A DNA stretch of 64,000 bases from the NCBI RefSeq assembly GCF_004793635.1, contig NZ_SRXV01000001.1, forward strand, positions 1,240,501 through 1,304,500. The letters run 5' to 3'. The notes below the pieces were generated by a model. That model ran no database searches. It saw only the letters and a list, made by a program, of their open reading frames with translations, and had not been told where the DNA came from. Positions 17,133 to 25,164 of the stretch are shown here, in pieces. The translations under genes and the position numbers were made by a program. How positions within the stretch are numbered: the stretch's first letter is position 1; each line of letters begins with the position of its first letter. The DNA comes from Marinicauda pacifica (GTDB taxonomy: Bacteria; Pseudomonadota; Alphaproteobacteria; Caulobacterales; Maricaulaceae).

Positions 17133-18994
17133 TAATCCCTCCCCGTCATGTGAGCGTGATGACCGGAATGGGCGTGGGCGTTCAGGTGGCTCTCCGCGTC
17201 TGCGCGCACGGAAACGACCTGCATCATGCCCGCGTGCATATGGTAGAGCAGGTGGCAGTGGAAAGCCCAGTCGCCGACCTCGTTTGCTGTGATGTCCACC
17301 GAGAGCCTCTCGCCCGGCTTCACGATGATGGTGTGCTTGCGCGGGAGATGGTCGCCCTCGTGGTTTACCACATCGAAGAACATGCCGTGCAAGTGGATCG
17401 GGTGGGGCATCATGGTGTCGTTCACCATCGTCAGGCGCAGCCGCTCGTCCTGGCGGAAGACGATCGGCTCGACGACTTCGGAAAAGCGCACCCCGTCGAA
17501 CGACCACATATAGCGTTCCATGTTGCTGGTAAGATGAAGCTCGATCTCGCGTCCCGGCGCACGGGAGTCCGGGTTGGGGTCGAGACTACGCAGTTGGGAA
17601 TAGCTGAGCGTGCGGTGGGGCACGTCCTCCAGCCCGATCCCCGGCTCGTCGAGCCGGCTGATGGGTGCCATCGCGACATTGGCAACGCCCGGCCACTGCG
17701 GATGGTTGTGCTCGACCATGGCAGCGCCACCGCCGACCATTGCGCCGTGATCCATCGAGTCATGGTTCATCGTCCCGAGAGCCGGGCCGTCATGTTCCAT
17801 AGCCGCATGATTGCCGTTCGAGCCATGATCCATCGCCATGCCCGCGCCAGCGGCCATGGCGCTGTCGTGGCCGGCATGACCGCCCATGCCCATATCGGTC
17901 ATGGTCAGCAGCGGGCGCTCGCGAAGCGGCGGGGCTTCTGCGCGCATGCCGAGCCGCGGGGCGAGCGTTGCGACGCCCATGCCCGAGCGGTCGATCGCCT
18001 CGGCCACGATCGCGTAGGCCCGGTCCTCTGTGGGTTCCACGATCACGTCGTAGGTTTCCGCGACGCCCATCTGGAACTCGTCGGTCTCGACCGGCTGGAC
18101 GTTGAGCCCGTCGGCCTGGACGACAGTCATTGCCAGTCCCGGGATGCGGAAATTGAGCAGGCTCATCGCAGAGGCGTTGATGATCCGAAGCCGGACCCGC
18201 TCGCCGCGACTGAACAGGGCCGTCCAGTTGTCCTGCGGCCCGTGCCCGTTGATCAGATAGGTATAAGTTGCGCCTGTGACGTCGGATATATCTGTGCGCA
18301 TCATGCGCATGCGCGCCCACATGTCGCGCTGCGCGATCGCATCGCCGAGGCCCTCTTCACGCACATCGGCCAGGAAGTCGGCGAAGGTGCGCTTCTGATA
18401 GTTCAGGCTGTCCGCGCTCTTCTTCAGCTCGTCGAAAAGCCGGTGCGGATCCATGAAGGTCCAGTCCGACAGCACGATCACGTATTCGCGGTCGTACGCG
18501 ACCGGATCGGAGCCGGCCGGATCGATGACTATTGGCCCGTAATGGCCAAGTTGCTCCTGAAGCCCGGAGTGGCTGTGATACCAGTAGGTTCCAGCTTGCC
18601 TCACAGGAAATCGGTAGGTGAAGGTCTCGCCGGGCCGTATGCCGGGGAAGCTGACGCCGGGCACGCCGTCCATGTGGAACGGGATGAGGATGCCATGCCA
18701 GTGGATCGAGGTGTCCGCGTCCAGCGTGTTGGTGACCCGCAGCGTGATATCGTCGCCCTCGCGCCAGCGCAAGAGCGGGGCGGGAATGGTACCGTTTATG
18801 GTGATGGCGCGTCCGGGTCGTCCGTCAATCCTCACCGGGGACCGCCCAATCGTGAGATCAAATTCGGTCCCGCTGAGCCCGCTCTGCGGCGCAATCACGC
18901 TCTGGCTCCGCGCCCAGGCCGGCAGCAAACCGGAAGCGGCGAGCCCACTCGCGGCACCGGCCGTCAGAAACCCGCGCCTGTCAATGCGTGTCAT
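17132..18994 (-). CDS. copA: CopA-type periplasmic multicopper oxidase
   Basis: Copper-resistance oxidase of 620 residues, exported folded by Tat (DRRGFLTAGAASGLAASG). Copper motifs are all present: HWHG at 98-101, HSHSG at 140-144, HPIHLHG at 531-537 and HCHLLYHMHAGM at 579-590. A Met/His-rich insert (about 365-425: MGMGGHAGH, AMDHGS, MNHDSMDH) and a His-rich tail are the extra Cu(I)-binding elements of CopA. It oxidises Cu(I) and stores copper in the periplasm with CopB. First gene of the long minus-strand copper run and divergent from the ECF sensing unit; 260 bases separate the two. Confidence 0.95.
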   Translation of the reverse strand: MTRIDRRGFLTAGAASGLAASGLLPAWARSQSVIAPQSGLSGTEFDLTIGRSPVRIDGRPGRAITINGTIPAPLLRWREGDDITLRVTNTLDADTSIHWHGILIPFHMDGVPGVSFPGIRPGETFTYRFPVRQAGTYWYHSHSGLQEQLGHYGPIVIDPAGSDPVAYDREYVIVLSDWTFMDPHRLFDELKKSADSLNYQKRTFADFLADVREEGLGDAIAQRDMWARMRMMRTDISDVTGATYTYLINGHGPQDNWTALFSRGERVRLRIINASAMSLLNFRIPGLAMTVVQADGLNVQPVETDEFQMGVAETYDVIVEPTEDRAYAIVAEAIDRSGMGVATLAPRLGMRAEAPPLRERPLLTMTDMGMGGHAGHDSAMAAGAGMAMDHGSNGNHAAMEHDGPALGTMNHDSMDHGAMVGGGAAMVEHNHPQWPGVANVAMAPISRLDEPGIGLEDVPHRTLSYSQLRSLDPNPDSRAPGREIELHLTSNMERYMWSFDGVRFSEVVEPIVFRQDERLRLTMVNDTMMPHPIHLHGMFFDVVNHEGDHLPRKHTIIVKPGERLSVDITANEVGDWAFHCHLLYHMHAGMMQVVSVRADAESHLNAHAHSGHHAHMTGRD

Positions 18995-19254
18995 GGATGG
19001 GGGGACCCTTTGCTGCTATCGAACTTCGCCCTCGCATCGACCGCCTCCGGGGTACCCATGGCACATCCGGGGGCGGGAGAGCTGGGCCCCGGTGGCAGCC
19101 GGCACACGGAGATTACGACGCAGAGGCCTCGCGCCCTCAAATCATTCGCAGCAGGGAGCGTCGCACCGGGCCGCTCTCATATTTCGCCTTGAGGGAACAC
19201 CTGACGATACGCGTACTATCTCGTGTTTCGACCTCTTCCCGGATCCAGAGCGCC

Positions 19255-19560
19255 ATGAACGACCATGATCTCGATACCCGTCTTTATGAACTTGGCCGAC
19301 AATCGGCTCGACCGGTACGGCCTGACTTTCGGGAGGCTGTCTGGGCGAGAATCGAGAGGCGAAGCGGGGCGACGCTACGCTCACTCGGCGGGCTAGTGCC
19401 GGCCCTGTCCTGGCGCGTGGCGCCGGCAGCCTTTGCCCTGATAGTCGGAAGCTTCGCTGGGCTAAGTGCTGTCCATGCCCACGATCGTGACGTCCTGGAC
19501 GCGTTCGATCCGTCCGGGCCGTACGCGCTTGTCTCGTTGAGAGAAGGACGCAAGCAATGA
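19255..19560 (+). CDS. CnrY-like membrane anti-sigma factor
   Basis: Likely anti-sigma factor of 101 residues. The cytoplasmic N-terminus (about 1-55) is charged (DTRLYELGRQSARPVRPDF), one membrane helix lies at about 60-83 and a short periplasmic tail follows. This size and build match CnrY of Cupriavidus. The identity rests mainly on context: it overlaps the sensor gene by four bases (ATGA), and the sigma gene comes third, the order cnrY-cnrX-cnrH. No conserved anti-sigma zinc motif is present. Confidence 0.72.
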   Translation: MNDHDLDTRLYELGRQSARPVRPDFREAVWARIERRSGATLRSLGGLVPALSWRVAPAAFALIVGSFAGLSAVHAHDRDVLDAFDPSGPYALVSLREGRKQ

Positions 19561-19985
19561 TCCGTTCGGGATTGGTCGCGGCGGTTCTCGGCCTTGCCGG
19601 CGGTCTCATTGGCGTCTGGCTCGGCATCGGCTTGGGAAGCGGCGGCCAGGAAGGCGACAATTTTCACGCTCTGGTTCATGAAGAACTCGAACTTGATGCA
19701 GAACAGGACACACGCATCGACGAGATCGAAGCCCGTTTCGCTGCCATCAGAGACGCGAAGGAAGCCGAACTGCGAGAGGCGCGCGAGGCGATCGGTGAGG
19801 CGTTATTGCGTGATAAAGCGTTGTCTGAGGATGTTACGGCCGCAACCGCGCGCTACCACGATGCCATGGTCGAGCTGCAGCTTGCCACGCTCGATCATCT
19901 CCTGGCGATGCGCGCCGAGCTTTCGCCGGAGCAGGCGCAGGAGTTCGACGATATACTCGGTCGCGCTTTTGATGACCAAGGCTGA
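19557..19985 (+). CDS. CnrX-like periplasmic heavy-metal sensor
   Basis: Membrane-anchored periplasmic sensor of 142 residues: one N-terminal helix (about 5-27) and a four-helix-hooked domain with heptad-like acidic helices. With an offset of five, all five metal ligands known for CnrX (His42, His46, Glu63, His119, Met123) have exact counterparts: His37 and His41 (NFHALVHEEL), Glu58, His114 and Met118 (LDHLLAMRAEL). In CnrX, Ni or Co binding releases the sigma factor from CnrY. The gene overlaps the anti-sigma gene by four bases and the sigma gene by 14. Which metal it senses here is unknown. Confidence 0.85.
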   Translation: MIRSGLVAAVLGLAGGLIGVWLGIGLGSGGQEGDNFHALVHEELELDAEQDTRIDEIEARFAAIRDAKEAELREAREAIGEALLRDKALSEDVTAATARYHDAMVELQLATLDHLLAMRAELSPEQAQEFDDILGRAFDDQG

Positions 19986-20538
19986 TAAGCCAGCTGCCTC
20001 AGCGGTGACTGCTGGCGAGCCCCTCGTAGCCGCAGCCCGTCATGGCGACCGGTACGCCTTCGACCGGCTGATGACGCGCGACGCACCGCGCCTGGTGCGG
20101 TTTGCGATTAGCCAAGGGCTGAGCGAAGACGACGCCAATGATGTTGCGCAGGACACTTTCGTCGCCGTCTACCGCAACCTGCATCGCTATGACCCGTCGC
20201 GGCCCTTTCAAACTTGGCTGTTCGCCATCGCCCGTAACAAGCTGCGCGACCATTTCCGCCGCCGAAGCGTACTGAAATGGATCGGCGCCGAGGACACACT
20301 TGAACAAATACCGACAGACGCGCCTTCACCGGAGCGCCAGACCTCCGATCGGCAAGCCCTGGACGCGACAGAACAGGCTATAGCCAAGTTACCAGAGGGC
20401 CTTCGGATCCCGCTCCTCCTCGCTTCAATCGAAGGTCTTTCCCTATCCGAAATCGGTGAAATCATGGGCATCTCGGCAAAGGCGGCCGAGGTGCGCGTCT
20501 ACCGGGCAAGGCGCAAGATCAAGTCAGATATGGGATAA
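19972..20538 (+). CDS. ECF-subfamily RNA polymerase sigma factor, CnrH-like
   Basis: Extracytoplasmic-function sigma factor of 188 residues. Region 2 reads EDDANDVAQDTFVAVYRNL and RPFQTWLFAIARNKLRDHF; region 4 reads LPEGLRIPLLLASIEGLSL and ISAKAAEVRVYRARRKIK. There is no extra C-terminal domain. The ATG at 19972 overlaps the end of the sensor gene by 14 bases. It should direct transcription of the metal genes when the sensor binds its ligand. Candidate targets are the divergent copAB run and the unit itself. I found no sure ECF promoter pair between them. Confidence 0.9.
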   Translation: MTKADKPAASAVTAGEPLVAAARHGDRYAFDRLMTRDAPRLVRFAISQGLSEDDANDVAQDTFVAVYRNLHRYDPSRPFQTWLFAIARNKLRDHFRRRSVLKWIGAEDTLEQIPTDAPSPERQTSDRQALDATEQAIAKLPEGLRIPLLLASIEGLSLSEIGEIMGISAKAAEVRVYRARRKIKSDMG

Positions 20539-20952
20539 TGGAGATTATGCGCGGTGCGCTACGGCACTTCACGTAGAATACTCGCTACGCATCGCCGAAA
20601 CCGGAAGGCGGACCGCCACGACGCGGCGGGCCCACATAAGCAGGGCGACGCGTAGTATCAGCGGCGCCCAAGGGCTGCCGCCACTCGCACGCACGTCGTG
20701 TAGCCGCCTCACACTTGAAATTCTGTGCTCTGGGTAGACGCCCGGATTGCTGGCCTGGAAGGCTTCTTGTTCGTATGGCATGAGCCCCAAGGCTCTTTTG
20801 CCGGGACTCGTCACGAGCGCAGCAGAGACGATTAGCAAAGGAAATCGATCGAGGGACAACCAACCAGCATGCGAGATTGCCGTACATGGTATGGGGGTGC
20901 TGTCAGCGCGCCTTGAAGTCCTCCATTTTTTGGCGCGGGCAGTCGAACTTAC
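20539..20952. other. Intergenic stretch without a supported gene
   Basis: About 410 bases between the sigma gene and merR. Short open frames exist on both strands but none has a ribosome-binding site, a family pattern or normal codon use. It may be decayed island sequence. Confidence 0.5.
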
Positions 20953-21393
20953 TTATTTCTCAGAGCCAGCAACCTGTTCCCTCTCCTCCAATAAATCGAT
21001 GATCGAACACGAGGGCTTCCTGCCTCCCTCACAGGCATTCGTCATTTGGACGAGCCGGACTTTCATCTTGTGAAGCTCCGCGATCTTCTCGCGAACGGCG
21101 TGAAGGTGGCGCCGCGTGAGAGCCGAAACTTCGCCACAGGTGTAGTCGCCCGCATCGACATGGCAGAGCAGGTCGCGCAATTGCTCAATCGAAAAGCCCA
21201 ACCCCCGGCCGCGAAGGATAAAGCCGAGCCGGCGCTGATCTTCGACGGAGTAGACCCGGTGTCCACCTTGTGTCCGGTCCGGCTCCCTGAGCAGGCCGAT
21301 CTTCTCGTAATAGCGGATCGTCTCACCATTGCAGCCGATCTTGCGCGCCAGCGCGCCGCGCCTCAGCCCGCCTCGCGATTGTGTGATCGTCAT
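20953..21393 (-). CDS. merR: MerR mercury-responsive regulator
   Basis: DNA-binding regulator of 146 residues from the ATG at 21393; an upstream extension would read through the operator. The N-terminal helix-turn-helix (LARKIGCNGETIRYYEKIGL) is MerR-type. The three Hg(II) ligands are present: Cys86 (YTCGEV), Cys121 (NACEGG) and Cys129 (PSCSII). The 86-121 spacing of 35 equals the 82-117 spacing in Tn21 MerR; the last loop is one residue shorter. It represses and, with Hg(II), activates the divergent merT operon. Confidence 0.9.
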   Translation of the reverse strand: MTITQSRGGLRRGALARKIGCNGETIRYYEKIGLLREPDRTQGGHRVYSVEDQRRLGFILRGRGLGFSIEQLRDLLCHVDAGDYTCGEVSALTRRHLHAVREKIAELHKMKVRLVQMTNACEGGRKPSCSIIDLLEEREQVAGSEK

Positions 21394-21408
21394 TCTCAGA
21401 GAACACCC

Positions 21409-21436
21409 TTGAAGCTGTAGCCGGTACAGATTGTAT
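21409..21436 (+). promoter_or_regulatory. Probable mer operator/promoter
   Basis: TTGAAG (21409-21414) is followed by CTGTA-GCCGG-TACAG, a perfect five-base inverted repeat (21415-21429), and TTGTAT (21431-21436). A dyad between -35 and -10 is the MerR arrangement, but the spacer here is 16-17 bases rather than the usual 19. The dyad is therefore better supported than the exact -10. Confidence 0.5.
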
Positions 21437-21473
21437 CCCGGTTCCATAGCGATTTCGACCCCGGAGCACGCCC

Positions 21474-21866
21474 ATGGACCAGACCGACGATATAGCCGAC
21501 GCGAGTTCCTCACGCTCTAAAGTCAGGCGGCAGCACACGGGCTGGCTCGCTGGAGGCTCGCTGCTCGCAGCGCTCGGCGTTACATCCTGCTGTGTGTTGC
21601 CTCTTGCCCTCGTACTGGCCGGGGTTTCCGGCGCCTGGATCGGGACCCTGACTGCGCTCGAACCCTACAAGCCGATTTTCGCGGTCATCGCGATCGGCCT
21701 GATCGGCCTCGGTTTCTGGCAGGTCTACGGACGGCGGACCAAGTGCGATGATCGGCAGGGTGGCCGCACCGTGTCGAGCCTGACCGTTAAACTCGCTCTC
21801 TGGACTTCGACACTACTCGTTGCACTGGCCCTGACCGCCGGCGTCTGGGCGCCGCTTTTCTACTAG
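21474..21866 (+). CDS. merT: MerT mercuric transport membrane protein
   Basis: Inner-membrane Hg(II) uptake protein, 130 residues, three helices. The first helix contains the vicinal pair Cys39-Cys40 (VTSCCVLPLAL) that accepts Hg(II) from MerP. The cytoplasmic loop, which usually carries a second cysteine pair, has only one (Cys91, TKCDDRQGG). The N-terminal 20 residues are hydrophilic. Divergent from merR and ten bases before merP. Confidence 0.92.
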   Translation: MDQTDDIADASSSRSKVRRQHTGWLAGGSLLAALGVTSCCVLPLALVLAGVSGAWIGTLTALEPYKPIFAVIAIGLIGLGFWQVYGRRTKCDDRQGGRTVSSLTVKLALWTSTLLVALALTAGVWAPLFY

Positions 21867-21876
21867 GAGGATCATC

Positions 21877-22212
21877 ATGATCACACTGTTTGCATCTGCG
21901 CTGAGCGCGGCATTTCTCGGTCTATCGACTGCGGCGGCGCCGGAGGTGGCCATCTCCTCCGCAACGACGGGTGAAACCAACCAGGAAACCCACCGGCGCA
22001 CCGTGGTGTTCGAGGTGCAGAACATGAGCTGCGTCACCTGTCCGATCGCGGTGAAGGCGGCGATGAACCGTGTCGACGGGGTCGAGCAGGTCGAGATTGA
22101 CTACCAAACCAGGGAGGCCAGCGTCACATTCGATCCCCGGCGGACAAGTTCCGTCGCAATTGCCCAAGCCTCGACCAGTGCGGGTTATCCTGCGGCGCTT
22201 CGTCAAGACTGA
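21877..22212 (+). CDS. merP: MerP periplasmic mercury-binding protein
   Basis: Secreted HMA-fold protein of 111 residues. Signal region about 1-21, a ~20-residue linker, then the HMA domain with MSCVTCP (Cys52, Cys55) and the pattern VEQVEIDYQTREASVTFD. It scavenges Hg(II) and hands it to MerT. The ATG follows AGGAGG. The linker is longer than in classical MerP (91 residues). Confidence 0.92.
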   Translation: MITLFASALSAAFLGLSTAAAPEVAISSATTGETNQETHRRTVVFEVQNMSCVTCPIAVKAAMNRVDGVEQVEIDYQTREASVTFDPRRTSSVAIAQASTSAGYPAALRQD

Positions 22213-22221
22213 ACCACGACC

Positions 22222-22461
22222 TTGCGGGAGAAAACCATTATACCGACCTCGACGCTGACCTGCCCGGAGTGTTCTCACAGCGAGACCGAGACGATGCCGG
22301 TCGATGCCTGCCAGTTCTTCTATGACTGCAAGGGGTGCGGGACGCTGCTCCGTCCCAAGTCGGGCGATTGCTGCGTGTTCTGTTCCTACGGGACCCAGCC
22401 CTGTCCGCCGATACAGGAAGCGCGGGCGAACGGGACCGCCGGCGCCTGCCGCAGCTGCTAG
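22222..22461 (+). CDS. GDCCVxC-domain protein
   Basis: A 79-residue cysteine-rich cytosolic protein with CPECSH near residue 14 and the signature GDCCVFCSYG near 49. It belongs to the small GDCCVxC family, some members of which are selenoproteins; here all positions are Cys, with no in-frame TGA. The start is a TTG at 22222; no ATG is available. It lies between merP and the reductase gene, where it may handle Hg(II) between MerT and the enzyme. Function not established. Confidence 0.75.
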   Translation: MREKTIIPTSTLTCPECSHSETETMPVDACQFFYDCKGCGTLLRPKSGDCCVFCSYGTQPCPPIQEARANGTAGACRSC

Positions 22462-22471
22462 CGAGAACCCC

Positions 22472-23824
22472 ATGACGAAAGATTTCGATCTCATCGTGAT
22501 TGGCGCGGGCATGGCCGGCGTAACGGCGGCCCATGTCTGCGCCTCGGCTGGCTGGTCGGTCGCCATCGTGGACGAGCGGCCCTATGGCGGCACCTGCGCC
22601 CTACGAGGCTGCGATCCAAAGAAGATGCTTCGGCGAGGCGCCGAGATCGTCGAAGCAGCGCGCCTGATGAGGGGAAAGGGGATCAGGGACGACGGCCTGA
22701 GCATAGACTGGGCCGATCTCGTCGCGTTCAAGCAATCCTTCGTCGAGGACATGCCCGGTCGCATCGAGAGCGGACTGAAAGACAAGGGGATCGCGACCTG
22801 GCACGGCTCCGCGCGTTTTACCGGAGGGTCCACGCTTGCGGTGAACGAAGACCATCTCGAAGCGGGGCGCATCCTGATCGCCACCGGTGCCTGTCCTCGC
22901 CCGCTCGGCATACCTGGTGAGGAATACCTCACGACGAGCACGCAATTCATGGACCTGACGGCGCTCCCGTCCCGCATTCTCTTTGTCGGCGGAGGGTATG
23001 TATCCTCTGAGTTCGCCCATATCGCAGCGCGGACCGGTGCGAAGGTTCACATGATCGACCGGGGCGAGCGCCCTCTTGAGGCGTTCGACCCCGACCTGGT
23101 CGCCAGGCTCGTCGAGCGTGGCCGAGAGGCCGGCATCGAGTTCGAGGGCACAACCGAACTCAAGGCCGTGAAAAAGGACGGTGGGGAATACCAAGTGCTC
23201 GTCGAGCAGGCCGGCAAGTCGCGTCACATCGAAACCGGTCTCGTCGTTCACGGCGCGGGCCGTATCGCCAATCTGGAGAGGCTGGACCTCGATGTGGCGG
23301 GCATCGATTGGAGCGAGAAGGGCGTGCACGTTGATGCACGTCTGCGTAGCCGGTCGAATCGGAGCGTCTATGCCGCAGGCGATGCGGCCGACACCGAAGG
23401 CGCGCCGCTTACTCCGGTCGGCGTACTGGAAGGTAAGCGGGCCGCGAAGAACATGCTCGACGAGCCGGGCGAGGCGCCGGACTATCGCGGCGTGCCGAGC
23501 GTGGTTTTCACCCTGCCCGAACTCGCTTCCGTCGGCATGAGCGAGGAGGAGGCGAAAAAAGCGACCTCAAACCTGCGGGTCGCCTTCAACGACACCGGCG
23601 GCTGGTTTTCCAACCGGCGGATCGGCGAATCCTGCGGCGCGGCGAAAGTCCTCATCGACGAGGACGGGGACCGTATTGTGGGGGCTCATCTTCTCGGCGA
23701 CAGCTATAGCGAACTGATCAATATCTTCGCGCTTGCGATTCGTCACCGGCTTGGCGCGCGCGATCTAAAGGACATGATCGCCGCCTATCCCACGCTGGGC
23801 TCTGACCTCGGCTCGCTTCTCTAA
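22472..23824 (+). CDS. FAD-dependent disulfide reductase in the mer operon, MerA-like but lacking the C-terminal Cys pair
   Basis: Flavin/NAD(P) oxidoreductase of 450 residues of the glutathione-reductase family. FAD-binding GAGMAGVTAA is at 11-20, the redox pair Cys42/Cys47 sits in GGTCALRGCDPKK, the second nucleotide-binding motif GGGYVSSEFA is near 170, and GDAAD near 305 contacts FAD. The C-terminus ends AAYPTLGSDLGSLL, without the vicinal cysteines that MerA needs to deliver Hg(II), and without the HP-E motif of glutathione reductase. There is no N-terminal HMA domain. It may reduce a thiol carrier rather than Hg(II) itself. Position in the mer operon is clear; the reaction is not. Confidence 0.85.
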   Translation: MTKDFDLIVIGAGMAGVTAAHVCASAGWSVAIVDERPYGGTCALRGCDPKKMLRRGAEIVEAARLMRGKGIRDDGLSIDWADLVAFKQSFVEDMPGRIESGLKDKGIATWHGSARFTGGSTLAVNEDHLEAGRILIATGACPRPLGIPGEEYLTTSTQFMDLTALPSRILFVGGGYVSSEFAHIAARTGAKVHMIDRGERPLEAFDPDLVARLVERGREAGIEFEGTTELKAVKKDGGEYQVLVEQAGKSRHIETGLVVHGAGRIANLERLDLDVAGIDWSEKGVHVDARLRSRSNRSVYAAGDAADTEGAPLTPVGVLEGKRAAKNMLDEPGEAPDYRGVPSVVFTLPELASVGMSEEEAKKATSNLRVAFNDTGGWFSNRRIGESCGAAKVLIDEDGDRIVGAHLLGDSYSELINIFALAIRHRLGARDLKDMIAAYPTLGSDLGSLL

Positions 23825-23986
23825 CCTCAAGACAGCCGCAGAAGCTGCGCGATTTACACAGCGATGAGAACGCTTGCTCGTTGAGAAACTCGCCCCGACA
23901 AGCTGGTCATCCTCACCCCTGTACGGAACCACGGCGTAGCGTTCTCGATTGGCGGGTTGGAAGCCAATTGAAGCGGGAGATGCATC

Positions 23987-24340
23987 ATGATTACGAATTC
24001 GATGGGCGAAGACGGCATTCTCAGGGTCACTGTGACCGGCACGGTCTCGCAATCCGACATCGAGCAATTTGCCGAGCAATTCGAAAAAGCGGCCTCCGAC
24101 CAGGAAAAGGTTCGGATGCTGATCGAGTTGAAAGATTTCGAAGGTTGGGACTTCAAGGGCCTCTGGGCCGACCTGAGGTTCGACGTCAGCCATCAGGACC
24201 AGATGGAACGCATCGCAATCCTTGGCGACAAGCGCTGGGAGGACTGGGGCACCGCGTTGAGCGATCCGTTTTTCAAGGCCGAGCTGAAGTTTTTCGAAAC
24301 CGATGAGCGCGCGGCCGCAGAAGCCTGGCTTCAGGCCTGA
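23987..24340 (+). CDS. SpoIIAA-like (STAS-type) protein
   Basis: A 117-residue cytosolic protein with alternating strands and helices (GILRVTVTGTVSQSDIEQF, VRMLIELKDFEGWDFKGLW, MERIAILGDKRWEDW). This is the SpoIIAA-like/DUF3478 pattern seen in many environmental bacteria, with no known reaction. The ATG at 23987 follows a GGGAG site. It stands alone between the mer operon and the ZIP transporter gene, convergent with the latter. Confidence 0.78.
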   Translation: MITNSMGEDGILRVTVTGTVSQSDIEQFAEQFEKAASDQEKVRMLIELKDFEGWDFKGLWADLRFDVSHQDQMERIAILGDKRWEDWGTALSDPFFKAELKFFETDERAAAEAWLQA

Positions 24341-24363
24341 CAGCCGACCGTCGCGCCCCCTTC

Positions 24364-25089
24364 CTATCCCGTCGTAACCAGGCTGAACAGAACGAACCCG
24401 CCGATAAATGCCAGGATGGAGCCGGTCCGGTCTTCGGCGCTTTCATGAGCCTCGCCCATCATGTCTTCGATCGCGGCGATCGTGAGAAGTCCCGCCACCG
24501 CAACTAGTGCCGAGGTCTGCACCCATTCGGCCATATCCCGCAGTAAGAGGAAAGAGACCAGCGCCGCGATTGTTGCAGGCAGGACGAGGGCGGCGGAAAG
24601 GGCGAACCGGGTCTTGCGTGACACGTTCCTGGCTTGGAGGTTCGCGAAGGCAGCATAGCCTTCAGGGAAGTCTGCGAGCAGCTGGCCGAGAGCAAGCAGC
24701 AATCCGAGACCCGGCGAAACCGCGCTGCCGGTTCCGATTATGAGCCCGTCGGCGAAAAGGTCGACACCAACGGCGATATAGACCATCCATGTGCTCGAAC
24801 CGGCGTCCGAGCGCGTCCGGCTCTGGACGAAGGTGACCGCCTTCATGAGCATGATATAGCCAAGCCCGCCCAGCCCGAACGCCAGGCCTACCTGCCAGTT
24901 CTCCATCGCTGCCAGCCCGCGCGGCATGAGCTCGATCGTCACGATCGCCAACACCAGCCCAACCGCAGCATGGAGCGCGTGGCTGACCATGCGCGATGAC
25001 GCGACGTGAAATTCGATACTTATCGCCCCTATGAAGTTGCCGAGGACCGGCAGCAGGGCGAAGAACAGGACATTGGCCAGTTCCGGCAT
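24364..25089 (-). CDS. ZIP-family metal transporter with atypical metal site
   Basis: 241-residue membrane protein with eight helices, resembling ZIP/ZupT transporters (IELMPRGLAAMENW after helix 2). The helix-4 motif, normally HNF-DG, reads DLFADG, and the helix-5 HN-PEG reads ADFPEG. Both conserved histidines of the binuclear site are thus replaced while the acidic residues remain. Metal preference may differ from zinc. It lies 75 bases downstream of the czcA-like gene on the same strand and is probably co-transcribed. Confidence 0.8.
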   Translation of the reverse strand: MPELANVLFFALLPVLGNFIGAISIEFHVASSRMVSHALHAAVGLVLAIVTIELMPRGLAAMENWQVGLAFGLGGLGYIMLMKAVTFVQSRTRSDAGSSTWMVYIAVGVDLFADGLIIGTGSAVSPGLGLLLALGQLLADFPEGYAAFANLQARNVSRKTRFALSAALVLPATIAALVSFLLLRDMAEWVQTSALVAVAGLLTIAAIEDMMGEAHESAEDRTGSILAFIGGFVLFSLVTTG

Positions 25090-25164
25090 GGGTCGGATCC
25101 TCCGGACATCGCTGACGAAGAAATGGCCCTTCCGCGGCGAATGAACGCCGCGGAAGGCCTCAGA

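Noticed and set aside
17150-19192. Very long plus-strand open frame (680 codons) antisense to the copA oxidase
   Set aside because: It is a mirror of GC-rich coding sequence; it has no family pattern, while the minus strand has all multicopper oxidase motifs.
19194-19219. GGAAC ... CGTACTAT as an ECF promoter for the sigma unit
   Set aside because: The gap of 13 bases is shorter than the 16-17 normal for ECF promoters, and the downstream element is weak.
20569-20859. Short minus-strand frame between the sigma gene and merR
   Set aside because: No ribosome-binding site or family pattern; treated as noncoding.
22472-23824. Calling the mer-operon flavin enzyme merA
   Set aside because: The C-terminal vicinal cysteines and the usual MerA redox motif are absent, so only a MerA-like label is justified.
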